Below, piece by piece: positions 11,027-21,053 of a stretch of DNA of 64,000 nt (its first letter is position 1; the number at the start of each line of letters is the position of its first letter). Source of the DNA: Colocasia esculenta (taxonomy: Eukaryota; Streptophyta; Magnoliopsida; Alismatales; Araceae); contig CM024760.1 of NCBI GenBank assembly GCA_014218235.1, positions 147,141,245-147,205,244 on the forward strand. The letters run 5' to 3'. Made by a program: the position numbers and the translations under genes. Below the pieces are notes generated by a model. The model had not been told where the DNA came from, searched no databases, and worked only from the letters and a program-made list of their open reading frames with translations.

Positions 11027-12775
11027 ATGGTTCGAGAAGCACGGTCGAGCTCCAGTAGTGGAAAGAGGCGGGGTAGTGGGAGGGGCTCTACTCCTTTAGC
11101 AGGTATGCATATTTAAATTTGTAGGTTTTTGTATATTGATTATGTGTTTTATTTATGTCATTTCAATTCATACAGGCTCGACTCCCTCTATGACAGCTTC
11201 TCCTTTCGCAGCAGGTATACATATTTAAATTTGTAGGTTTTGTGTATTGATTATATGTGTTACTTATGCCATTTATATTATTACAGGCTTGGCTCTCTCT
11301 TTGCCAGCTCCTCCTTTCACAACAGGTATGCATATTTAAATCTGTAGGTTTTTTTTGTATTGATTATATGTAGTATTTATGCCATTTAAATTCTTACATG
11401 CTTGGCTCCTTTTGCGCCAGCTCCTCCTTTCACAGCAAGTATGCATATTTAAATTTGTAGGTTTTTGTGTATTGATTATATGTATTATTTATGCCATTAA
11501 AATTTTTACAGGCTCGACTCCCGCTACGCCAACTCCTCCTTTTGTAGCAGGTATGCATATTTAAATTTGTAGGTTCTTGTTTATTGATTATATGCATTAT
11601 TTATGCCATTTAAATTCTTACAGGCTCGACTCCCTCTGCACCAACTCCTCCTTTCGCAGCAAGTATGCTTATTTAAATTTGTAGATTTTTGTGTATTGAT
11701 TATTTATATTGCTTCTACCATGCAATTTCTTACAAGCTCAGGTCTCTATGTGCCTCCTCCTCTCATAGAAGGTATGTGTATTTAAATTTGTATAATTTGT
11801 GTTTTGATTATTTATATTACTTCTGCCTCTCAAATTTGTGTACAGGTCTGAGTGCTTCTGCGCCTACAGTTCTAGTGGCATGTGTCTCTATAGTGCCGCA
11901 GGCATATGATGTTGTTAATCAACAGGAGGGGGAGGACAGTTATGCTGATGACACCGTACGGGAGGTTTAGATAAATGCGTATGTAATAAATTATATGTAC
12001 TCTACGTTGAGGGTAGCTATTTAATTTATCAACTCATTTTAACATTTATAATTGCAGGGATAAATTAGAGCCCGTCCAAATGTCCCAATTTATTACAAGA
12101 AAAAATCAAGCACACTTTCTTGGGCCTATATATAGATTCAATAATTTCTCGATGGACATCCAAGACTTATTGTATCAGATGTTCATGGTATGTAATTCAT
12201 TATTTTAAATTATTCTTTCCATACTCCTACATTCAGTAAAATAACGTATACAACAAACTCTTTTTTGTACAGAGCAATCATCGATTCACGTGCCCCTCGG
12301 ATGAGGTGCGGTTTCGATTAGTCAGGACGGCCACCCCAAAACAAAATTTTAAACATATATTGTACAATGCAAGGAAAATGAGCAAAATATTTGTCACAAC
12401 ACAGACCCGACCCTCTGGAACATGGACCTACTTGGATGAGGAGGGAGTATTGGCGAGATCTGTGCGACATATGGGCTGAGGAGAGGTGGCAAGAAACTCC
12501 CACAACAATGAAAGTCAATCATGCCACAAATCTAGAGACTAAGAAACATAAGAGTGGGTATGTCTCTTTTGCAACCCATCAAGCAAGATTGGTAAGCTAT
12601 ATGTCTGATTGTGACATATTTTATTTATATAGGTACTAATTTATGAATTGTGATTTGAAAGCCATGAAAAGTGCTAAAGGATGCACCGACATTCCAGGAG
12701 GTCTTTGATAAGACCCATAAAAAGAAGGGGTGGATCAGTATATTGGAGGGCCATTTTGCCTAGTAAGAGTAAGAT
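11027..12775 (+). pseudogene. Second CACTA gene (Ptta/En-Spm type), broken
   Basis: The ATG at 11027 opens MVREARSSSSSGKRRGSGRG and exon 1 ends at 11102 (GT at 11103). It continues through micro-exons of 39 nt (see the array entry) encoding a Ser/Thr/Pro-rich linker. From about 12060 it resembles the Ptta/En-Spm plant transposase family: MSQFITRKNQAHFLGPIYRF, then after 12245 SDEVRFRLVRTATPKQ, and near 12690 TFQEVFDKTHKKKG. There are in-frame stops (for example TAG after VREV near 11968) and frameshifts. By analogy with TNPA-like proteins it may bind element ends, but that is inference. Confidence 0.75.
11103..11985 (+). repeat. Tandem array of exon-intron modules (~112 bp, seven units)
   Basis: Exon starts fall at 11176, 11287, 11400, 11512, 11624, 11736 and 11846, i.e. 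spacings of 110-113 bp. Each unit is a 39-nt exon (13 codons, e.g. GSTPSMTASPFAA) plus a ~72-nt intron opening GTATGCATATTTAAAT and closing with TTACAG. All modules enter and leave in the same phase, so each duplication adds 13 residues. Unit 3 has lost its acceptor (ACATG instead of ACAGG), and unit 6 has diverged most. Confidence 0.85.
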
Positions 12776-12786
12776 AGCCCGGGAGT

Positions 12787-13323
12787 GTCACGCCCCAATT
12801 TAGAAATGGAAATAAATCGAGAGCATGAAGATACCAGTATCAATAGTCAAGTAATCTAGAGCGACAACTAAGTATAACAAAAAGACTTGAGACAATGATA
12901 GTGCCAGCCAAAATAATTCTTTATTTCATTTCTTTTAATGCTAACTTACAACCTTTCATAATCAGAGCCAAACATAGATCCCATTATTGAAATTCAAGGT
13001 ATTTCTAACTCAAGAAGAAGTTAACTAACTAATACAGATTCTATTGACTCTAAAAATGTTGGCTGACATGCTACGTTGACATATACGCTCTGAGAAGCTC
13101 TTCACTCTTCCACAGCCCCATCATCCTCTATTTCTTCATAGTCATCACTTGAAATTGTGCAAGAAGCAAGTGTGAGCATGCTAACGCCCAGTAAGATTTA
13201 CATCTCATAGTGTGGACATGCTTTCAGTAAATTAACAATTTTATCAGGCAAGATACTATCATGCAATACTCATAGCTAAGACGATCAATATCGATATGGA
13301 TCAATTTCCAAAGGTATAACATG
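12787..13323 (-). repeat. Fragment of a gypsy-type LTR
   Basis: On the minus strand the segment ends GGGGCGTGACA at 12787, the usual 3' terminus of plant chromovirus LTRs, and contains a stretch with GGGCGTTAGCATGCTCACA as often seen in such LTRs. No primer-binding site follows on its left, and no target duplication was found. The right border is set only by the C2 terminal repeat at 13324. It may be a truncated or solo LTR; no gene is present. Confidence 0.4.
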
Positions 13324-13780
13324 CACAACAAGGAAAAGCGGGTTTTCCGACGGACAGGTTCCGTTGGAAATCTGTCGACAATCCGTCGAAAAAAAGACCT
13401 TTCGACAACTTTCCAGCGAACGACTGTCGGAATTGTCTGTCGGAAAAATAACGTCAGAAATTACCGACGGGAAAAAAATCAGTCGGCAATCCATCGGTAC
13501 TTCCAACAGAAAGTTGTCGAAAAATTCTGTCGAAAAATTCATCGGTCAATTCCGACGGAAAATTGTCAGTAAATGACGTCGAAAAATTAGTCGGTACATT
13601 CCGACTGAAAATTCAGTCAAAAAATCCGTAGGAACATTCGACGGATTCACCGACGGAACTCATCGTCGGTAGTGGACAACTTTTGACGGAAATTGTCGTC
13701 GGTAAACCCCCGATGGATAGGTTCCGTCGGCAGTCTTGTGTGCCGATGTTGTTTCTGACAGACAATATCGTCAGAAAATT
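13324..13780 (+). repeat. CACTA terminal and subterminal repeats
   Basis: After the CACAACAAGG terminus come dense copies, in both orientations, of a short motif related to TTCCGACGGAA and GTCGGAA, ending about 13780 (GACAATATCGTCAG). Arrays of this kind next to the terminal repeat are where CACTA transposases bind. An inward-facing CACTACCGACGATGAG on the minus strand at 13674 may be a second, nested terminus. The 3-bp target duplication cannot be tested, as the other end is missing. Confidence 0.75.
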
Positions 13781-14130
13781 TATCAGAAATAGCCCACTTA
13801 TTTTTTTAAAAAAACATAATTAAATTAACAATGATAAATTATAAAACCTGCTAAAAAATTCATACATTCCACAATAAATAATAATTAACCTAAAATCATC
13901 GATCACAACAAATATAAATCAGACACAATAATAAGAAATAAAAATCAATAAAGGTCTACTCGATCGTTCGCTGTCCCCATCTCATGATCGTCAGGTGCCG
14001 GAGGATCCTATATAAAAAAAAACAAATATGAGAAACAAAATAAAAAATAATAAATAAATATTATTTTCAAAATTTTAAATTTAAAACATATGATTATTCA
14101 CTAAGTTTAATTAGAAAATATTTATAATCA
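13781..14130. other. AT-rich non-coding stretch in C2
   Basis: The stretch between the subterminal repeats and the tandem array has long A and T runs. I see no gene or further repeat in it. Confidence 0.6.
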
Positions 14131-15240
14131 TTTACACTTGAATTTTATTTTAGATTAGTGGTTTGAGCGCCGAACCCAATCTGGAAATCCAAACAGAATT
14201 CCGTCAATTCTCACACGTCACTCTCACCCACCCGGTTGTGTCGGAGCGAACAGCACGCCGATCAGATCCCTATTTCTAATTTTGGACCCCCAGGTTGCGT
14301 GTTTTGATCCTTTACACTTAGGTTTTTTTTAGATTAGTGATTTGAGTTCCGAACCCAAACTGGGAATCCGATTAGGATTCTGTCAGTTCCCACATGTCAC
14401 TTTCACCTACCTGATCGTGTCGGAGCGAATGGCACGCCCATCGGATCCCTATTTCTGATTTTCGACCCTCGAGTTGTGTGTTTTGATCCTTTTCATTTAA
14501 GTTTTTTTAAGATTAGTGGTTTGAGCGCCGAACCCAATCGGGGAATCCGAATAGAATTTCGTTAATTCTCATACGTCACTCTCACCCACCTGGTCGTGTC
14601 GGAGTGAACGGCATGCCGATCGAATCCCTATTTCTGATTTTGGACCCCCGGGTAGTGTGTTCTGATCCTTTACAGTTAGGTATTTTTAAATTAGTGATTT
14701 GAGCGTCGAACTCAAACCGGGAATCCGATTAGGATTCCATCAGTTCCCACATGTCACTTTCACCCACCCGGTTGTATCGGAGTGAACAGCACACCGATCG
14801 GATCCCTATTTCTGATTTTGGACCCCCGGGTTGCGTGTTTTGATGCTTTTCATTTATGTTCTTTTTAGATTAGTGATTTGAGCTCCGAACCCAATCCGAG
14901 AATCCGATTAGGATTCTGTCAGTTCCCACACATCACTTTCACCCACCCGATCGTGTCGTAGACAACGACATGTCGATCGAATCCCTATTTCTGATTTTGG
15001 ACCCCCGGGTTGCGTGTTCTGATCCTTTACACTTAAGTTTTTTTAAAATTTGTGATTTGAGTGCCGAACCCAAACCGGGAATCCGATTAGGATTCCGTCA
15101 GTTCCCACACATCACTTTCACCCACCAGGTCGTATTGGAGCGAACGACACGCTGATCGGATCCCTATTTCTGATTTTGGACCCCCGGGTCGCGTGTTTTG
15201 ATCCTTTTCATTTATGTTTTTTTAAGATTAGTGGTTTGCA
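14131..15240 (+). repeat. 179-180-bp tandem repeat, six units
   Basis: Unit starts (TTTACACTT or TTTCATTT) fall at 14131, 14311, 14491, 14669, 14848, 15026 and a partial at 15206, giving a period of 178-180 bp. Units carry GAATCCGATTAGGATTC, a palindrome with 6-bp arms (mutated in some units). The opening alternates between TTTACA and TTTCAT in the later units, hinting at a ~358-bp two-unit period. It lies inside a CACTA element between subterminal repeats and gene, so it is element-internal rather than a free satellite. Confidence 0.9.
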
Positions 15241-15309
15241 TGTTTTAACAGTTTAGATTAGTGGTTTCATTTCATTCAAACTATATGAAATTAATAGTAA
15301 TACTAACCT

Positions 15310-16719
15310 TAGGGGCTTGCTATGAGGGGCCTACTCCTTGGATGGCAGCGACCAACTGCTCGACCATGGCGCTAAAAATCAGCTGTAGCTCTTCCTGGAT
15401 GAGGGTTCTAATGTCCTCTCCACCACTGCCCAGCGTCGCAGCAGATGAACTCGCGTAGGCCAGAGGAGCGACCGAACTCGCTTATGAGGACAACACTGGA
15501 GTAGTATCCAGGCTGTCCCCAAAGCCGTACACTCAGCCCTTCCTCGGCTCTCCTGCTGCATCGACCCAGGCCTCTGGATCCAAGTCTGGCTGTGGAGTGC
15601 CCTCTACATAGTGATCCGCCATCGTCCTGTCATAGGTCTCCTGCAGAACAAATTAAAAATGTATTATTCAAATCATATTTTTTTAATATCTAAATTGAAT
15701 TCAAATTTTATATTTTGACTTATGGCAATCGTGCGAGCACACTCGTTGACATAGTCATCCGTCTCCTTTCGCTTATGAGTCCGATCAAATAACTCGCGAA
15801 AAGTAGGGGAACGCTCGAGCTCGTGACGCTTACAATTCAACAAAAGTAGTTAGTTTCACAACAATAATTAATATATTAAGCAATTGAACAATAATATGCT
15901 TACCAATTTCTGGTTGTGGGTTGCATAAGATACTGACCCACTAGTATGCACATTCTTCTCCGGATGAGCTGCTCGATTGAGTTTAGCTGCCTGTGACCTC
16001 TCCTGCCATGGTCCAGTAGCTCAATGATGACAAAGGGACTCCCAATAGTCCCTCCTCATCCACACCGGGCCGTAATCCATCCAAGACGTAGGATCCTGGC
16101 TGCCTATGGTCTTCGCTGCCTTGTCCCGGGCCTCCCACATCGACTTTCTAGTAGACTCCCATATGACTCGTGCTCAAGGGAGATCCTTTGGTCTCGTGAA
16201 CATGTACCTCCACTGTTTAGAAATGTAATTACTCAACTTTGTGCACTAACATAGAGAGATAGTAATTAAAGAAATGACTTCAAATCAGTAAAAATATAAT
16301 AATACTGTGAACATGTCAAATAACAGATCCCAAACGGACGGGGGGAACTCTTCCATGAGTCCACTGGTCTTGGAACGTGTGCATGCAACAACGATGTAAT
16401 ATAGCGGGAAGCAAGTCCTGGATCTATCTTCCCCCTGCAATTACACATTAATTTTCTACATAAATTATATAACATAAATAACAAATATAGTAAGTTTGAA
16501 GTGATCAAGTTTACCCAGAAATCTAGCATGGCTGGCGTCCAGCTAGCTGAGCCACTTCCTCCGTCGCTGGATGATGTCTCTCTACCTCTATTGAAAACAA
16601 TTAAGTACACTATTATTAAAAAAATTGAAAGACAAGAAACATACTAAAGTATGGAAACATACATGTACCTGCTACTGAATGGGATGGGAAAGGTGATGCT
16701 ACTGGGTGAGAGGATGACC
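15310..16719 (-). pseudogene. Ptta/En-Spm-type CACTA protein, minus strand
   Basis: On the minus strand a micro-exon of 51 nt (16719 to 16669; acceptor TTTTGCAG, donor GTACAT) encodes GSSSHPVASPFPSH. An exon at about 16586-16515 follows (DGGSGSASWTPAMLDFW). Later exons near 16050-15780 and 15660-15310 contain NRAAHPEKNVHTSGSVSYA, HELERSPTFRELFDRTHKRK, TDDYVNECARTIA, then ETYDRTMADHYVEGTPQP and DLDPEAWVDAAGEP. This order is diagnostic of the Ptta/En-Spm plant transposase family. Introns are AT-rich. The C-terminal helical part (EELQLIFSAMVEQLVAAI) is near 15350. Exact exon borders are estimates, and some short lesions are likely. Confidence 0.75.
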
Positions 16720-16771
16720 CTGCAAAATTATATGCATGTTAGAAAATATAAAGTTAATATGAACAAAAGGT

Positions 16772-17900
16772 CCGCAACAAAGCACAAGTTGAGGGCTCCA
16801 TTACCCAGGCGTACCTTATTGAAGAGATATCGAACTTTTGTTCGATGTACTTTGACACAGAAATATGAACTCGACGCACTCAACCTCCACGTAATGATGA
16901 TGGTGGAGATTCTAATGTGTCTGACCGACTCTCTATATTCAAGTGTCGCGGACGAGCGTTCGGATATTCTTCTACTTGTGCACTCGAAGACAGAGAGTTG
17001 GTAGCTGCGGAGATCTACATCTTCATGAATTGTGAAGAACTAGACCCTTACATTGAGTAAGCTCTCAACACTAATGTCTTTATGTATGTACCTCATTTTC
17101 TTGCAAATCGCAGAACTTAGAAGTTGTGTTGCATTTTCATTGTAGAGAGTTTGACTCAGTCATACTGCAATAGAATCCACATCTGACTGACATGTAGGTT
17201 GAAAAGGAACGAGAGAAGTCTTTTGCTACTTGGTTAAGATATCGAGTGTCTAAATATTTTGATGCATAAGTGTTATGTTCTTATACATAAGTTGTTGTAA
17301 TATGTCATTGTCTGTCCCTTTTTTTAATAATAGGTTGAACAAGGCTTTATTACTGATTCAAGAGTACAAGAGATTAGTTATGGGCCCTCGAAGATTATAC
17401 GTGTCTATCCAGGCTACATTGTGAATGGTTACCGATTTCACATGAGAGATTATGGATGGAATAAATCAACGATGAACAGCGGCGTAAGTGTGAAGGGATG
17501 TGCCTACAATGAAAATGAAGTAGACTATTATGGCATTCTCGAAGAAGTCATTGAACTGAAATTTTTGGGACAAGGCAACAATGTATTTCTCTTCAAGTGT
17601 CATTGGTTCGATCCGACCTCTATTCGTAATGACACAACATATGGGATCGTCGATGTCAAACATAAGTCCAAGTTGAGTACGTATGAGCCATTCATTCTGG
17701 CGGCGCAAGCCCAACAAGTTAATTATTCAAACTATTCGTCTCTCAAATTGAGAGATTGGTGGGATGCTTGTAGAGTGTAAACAAGGCTATTCCCTGAGTA
17801 TGAGCTTCTCCCAGCTGATATAGAGCTCGAAGATGTTAATGACAATTTTTTCCAATCAAACCGGAGTGACGCACGAGAGTTCGCTCCTTCTACACAGTTC
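16772..17900 (+). pseudogene. 3' part of a TNP2-type CACTA transposase
   Basis: It begins abruptly inside DUF4218 (VRNKAQVEGS, then SNFCSMYFDTE in another frame), and continues with DUF4216 from about 17336 (GFITDSRVQEISYGPS, VNGYRFHMRDYGWNKSTMNS, FLFKCHWFDP). The stretch 17421-17780 is one open frame ending in a stop after WWDACRV, where C1 and the family continue. It aligns with C1 positions 9540-10620. Everything upstream in the transposase is missing at the join near 16771. Confidence 0.8.
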
Positions 17901-17911
17901 TCAATAGAGAT

Positions 17912-18411
17912 ATGGTACGTGGAGGACGTAGTGGGAGGGGGTCCACCTCGTCCAGTGCACCCTCTACTTCTGTAGGTCAAGGGTCTACGCCGATAGGTAT
18001 ATATGTACTCAACTCAATTCTTTTATTATACTGTGTATAATAACTTTATATTTTCTAACATACATATAATTTTGCAGGGTCCGCCTCCCAACCGACTATG
18101 CTGGTTGTTCCGACGACAGGTATATGTATATGTACCCAAACACGAAACTCTATATATTGATGTTCATATTAAAATCATATTTTCTAACGTGCATATAATT
18201 TTGTAGGGTCCGCCTCCCCGACTACGTCGGTTGTCCAAGCGACAGGTATATATATATATGTGTACCCAAACACAAAACTCTATATATTACTGTTCATATT
18301 AACTTTATATTTTCTAACGTGCATATAATTTTGCAGGGTCTACCTCCCCGACTACGCCGGTTGTCCCGGCGACAAGTATATATATATGTACCCAAACACA
18401 AAACTCTATAG
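17912..18411 (+). pseudogene. Start of the second CACTA gene, with exon-intron modules
   Basis: The ATG at 17912 opens MVRGGRSGRGSTSSSAPS; exon 1 ends at 17996 (GT at 17997). Micro-exons follow at 18078-18119 (42 nt), 18207-18245 (39 nt) and 18337-18375 (39 nt), each flanked by TTTTGCAG or TTTTGTAG and GTATAT. The module period is 129-130 bp. The modules encode variants of GSASPTTSVVQAT. The array stops inside an intron at 18411, so the gene is truncated. The remaining part of a gene of this type lies inverted at 15310-16719. Confidence 0.75.
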
Positions 18412-18700
18412 CCGGATTAGAAGCGGGGAAAGAGAGAGGGAGAGTTTAGATGAGATTAGGAGAGAAAGAGAGAGATTAGGAAAAGAGAAGAAGAAGGGAC
18501 TAGAGAGGGGTTGAGTGGCCGGAATGGTCTTCTTCGGGCCGTTTTGTTGTTCCGGCGACGTCCTAAAATCGCGTCCATAGCAGTAGCCGTAATTCTTGAA
18601 GAGACGCGTCAAAATGTGCCCGGGGAACTCACCGCGATTATAGCAGCCATCATTGCATCAGACACGGGCGCCGAGGTTCGAAATTTGAATTCCTAAGTTC
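18412..18700 (+). mobile_element. E4 fragment, left of the E2 insertion
   Basis: This piece joins directly to 51606 once E2 and one copy of its target duplication are removed; the joint recreates the palindrome CGTCCATATGGACG. Read on the minus strand it has a CT-rich leader ending near 18412 and the GCGTCC/GGACGC-type motifs typical of 51606-54150. By comparison with E3, where a CT-rich leader precedes the second PMD gene, this is probably the leader of a second PMD gene whose coding part is lost at 18411. That comparison is inference. Confidence 0.55.
18696..18700 (+). other. E2 target-site duplication, left copy (AGTTC)
   Basis: AGTTC precedes the LTR at 18701 and recurs at 51601-51605 right after the other LTR. 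This proves that the two LTRs belong to one insertion. Confidence 0.92.
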
Positions 18701-20848
18701 TGTTGCCCAGTTGACGAGCCCAGAGGGGGGGTGAATGGGTCTTTAAAAAAGTAATCTAGAAGATACCTGTAACTAAAAAACATTCACACAAACGTTCTTC
18801 GAAGTGGGTTAGTGACAGTTAGTTTAAATAACAAACACATAAAGAAGACAATCACACAACACAAGGTTTATCCTGGTTCGGACCTCCTTTCCTTAGGAGC
18901 CCTACGTCCACTCCCTGAGCAATAACTCAGGATTTCACTAACTAGGGTACAGTCCCCCTAAGGACGCTACAACACCCAGCTCAGCTGGTCTTCCTTCACA
19001 ACCGAAGGGAACAACACCCTGGATACCACACCAGGTCTTCCTTCACAACCGAAGGGAACAACACCCTGGATACTACACCAGGTCTTCCTTCACAACCGAA
19101 GGGAACAACACCCTGGATACCACACCAGGTCTTCCTTCACACCCGAAGGGAACAACACAAAGAGAGTGAATGAAATTCAAGCCCCTAGATCAAGCTTTTG
19201 ACAAGCAAGGATCTGAAGCAACTAGAACTGAGAGGAAGAGATTTAAGCTAAGCACCCTCTCAGAACTACACAGGCTCTCTCAAGATTTTCACAAACTAGT
19301 GGAGAGCAAAAGAGCAAAAGCCAAGCAGAATGAAGTTCTTGGCTCTGGACTTTCTTCAGAGAATTTGAATGCTTGAATGCGCGATCTCTGCCTTTTTTCT
19401 GTTCTTCTGACTTGAATTTATATCTTCATTTTGAAATGTAGACGTTGAAGTGTCCGTTGTCTCTCTTTTGAGTAGTCGTTAGACTGAATGACATCTGGAG
19501 TCTTGGAAGCTTCCAGTCAACAGTCTTTTGATCACTTGAGCACGCAAAGAGATAGATCTTCAGAAATATCCGTTGGCTTCTATTTGTTTAACGTTGTACC
19601 AAGAAGCTAGTTCAGAGGTCTGCACAAATGTCAATCTCAAATAGCAGACAGCTAAGCTGTCTCTGATGTCAGTCAACGTCAGTAGCAATAGACATGAAAA
19701 TAGTAGTGCAAAATAGCTTAAGTCTAAAGGACGTAATCAGAGTGGGCACGATATGGTCTGCATGCATGCAGAGATATGTTCAGATCTCATAAATGCAAAA
19801 GCATCAGAGAGATGTCTACGTGGACTTTGACTAGTCAACGCTTTTAAGATGAATAAGATATCAAGATATGAAATCGATGACTATATGACTTATGAAATCG
19901 TTATGAGTCATAGCAAATCGTTATGTGACAGAAGATATATCATGAACACTTAATGAATCGTTGCACAAAGCAAATTGTTGTGTTTCTGAAGAAATCAATG
20001 TGAAATACTTAACAAATCATTATACAAAGCAAGTCGTTGTGAATTCTAAAGAAATCGTTATGAGTACTTATCAAGTCGTTATGAACTCTAAAGAAATCGT
20101 TATGGTAACTTATGAAGTCGTTACAACAAGCAAGTCGTTGCGAGTTCTAAAGAAGTCGTTACGGTAACTTATGTAATCGTTAAAACAAGCAAGTCGTTGC
20201 ACTTTCTAAAGAAATCGTTGTGATAACTTATAGAGTCGTTATGACAGGCAAGTCGTTACGAGTTTCTAAAGAAATCATTACGGTAACTTATAGAGTCGTT
20301 GTGACGAGCAAGTCGTTACGGGCTCTAAAGAAATCGTTGCGACAACTTATAGAGTCGTTGCGACAGGCAAGTCGTTACGAGCTCTAAAGAAATCGTTACG
20401 GTAACTTATAGAGTCGTTGTGACGACCAAGTCGTTACGGGCTCTAAAGAAATCGTTACGGTAACTTATAGAGTCGTTGTGACATCGACTTGTTTGAAATA
20501 ACATGACTTTTCAGTCTTATAAGGAAATCATTGCGATCACTTATAGAATCGTTACGGCATCGATTTGTTTGAAACAACATGACTTTTCAGTCTTATAAGG
20601 AAATCGTTATGGCCTTCAATGGAAGTCGATATGGACTTAGAGAAATATCATGTTGAAAAGATTAAGGCTTCAGAGAAGTAATGCATACCTTTATTGGCTT
20701 GTTTGACCTTGGTATTTTTCCTGTGCTTAAGACTTATGAAATATTCATTAGATATAATTGATAAACTTTTGTTTGGTTTTGTTAATCATCAATATATATA
20801 TATATATATGTAATTAATTAAAATTACATGGGGACAGACTGGTCATCA
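18701..20848 (-). repeat. E2 3' LTR (2148 bp)
   Basis: It begins TGTTGCCCAG and ends GGTCATCA on the plus strand. It is nearly identical to 49483-51600, differing by scattered substitutions, a longer TA run at about 20798 and an extra partial tandem unit near 20130. It includes 47-bp tandem units (about 19000-19150) and a long array of TCGTTA-type motifs (about 19870-20620). An open frame at 19170-19376, matched at 49950-50222, lies in the transcribed part but shows no domain. Confidence 0.92.
20020..20480 (-). repeat. Array of spaced TCGTTA motifs in the E2 LTR (59-bp units)
   Basis: Plus-strand motifs AAGTCGTTACG, AAATCGTTACG and GAGTCGTTGTG follow each other at 17, 21 and 21 bp, giving a 59-bp unit repeated with variation. 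The same array is in the other LTR at about 50820-51240. E1 has a 59-bp array with the same core on the opposite strand sense of the element. Confidence 0.85.
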
Positions 20849-20862
20849 ATCTCCCCCTTTTT
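20849..20862 (-). other. Polypurine tract of E2
   Basis: On the minus strand AAAAAGGGGGAGAT directly precedes the LTR start TGATGACC. A second, similar tract (AAAAAGGGGGAGAA) lies about 120 bp upstream, at plus positions near 20970-20985. Duplicate purine tracts are a SIRE trait. Confidence 0.88.
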
Positions 20863-21053
20863 GGTGATGACAAAACTGAACAATAAGCATGGATGAAAAA
20901 TATCTGAAATCATTCTGAAGATGCTAATTTTCTTTCTTAAAAAAAATTATTGTATTTCAGACATGCTAATTTTCTCCCCCTTTTTGTCATTGAGCAAAAA
21001 GACAATCTTCGACAAAGAATGAAGAGAGAGAGAATAGGAGTATACAAAGAAGG

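Larger units (their letters stand above)
7201..12786 (+). mobile_element. C1: degenerate CACTA (En/Spm) transposon
   Basis: Two collinear broken genes, a TNP2-type transposase (to about 10904) and a Ptta/En-Spm-type protein (11027 onward), make this a CACTA element. Neither terminal repeat was identified: the left end lies somewhere in the AT-rich stretch before 7201, and the right end is cut at the LTR fragment beginning at 12787. The element is oriented plus. Confidence 0.8.
13324..18411. mobile_element. C2: rearranged CACTA transposon
   Basis: The left end carries CACAACAAGGAAAA followed by many CCGACGGA repeats, close to the canonical CACTACAAGAAAA terminus. Inside are a 179-bp tandem array, a Ptta/En-Spm gene on the minus strand (about 15310-16719), and the 3' part of a TNP2 gene plus the start of a second gene on the plus strand (16772-18411). 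In C1 these two genes are collinear, so the opposite orientation here indicates an internal inversion or a join of two elements, with the breakpoint near 16771. The right side is cut at 18411, within a repeat unit, by sequence assigned to E4. Confidence 0.7.

Noticed and set aside
13324..13674. A complete 350-bp MITE bounded by CACAACAAGG and an inward CACTACCGACG
   Set aside because: The two ends are not good inverted copies of each other, and no target duplication was found. Subterminal CACTA repeats explain it better.
19170..19376. Open frame in the E2 LTR, also at 49950-50222
   Set aside because: The two copies exist only because the LTR is duplicated. It is short and without a domain; the extra length in the second copy results from an indel.
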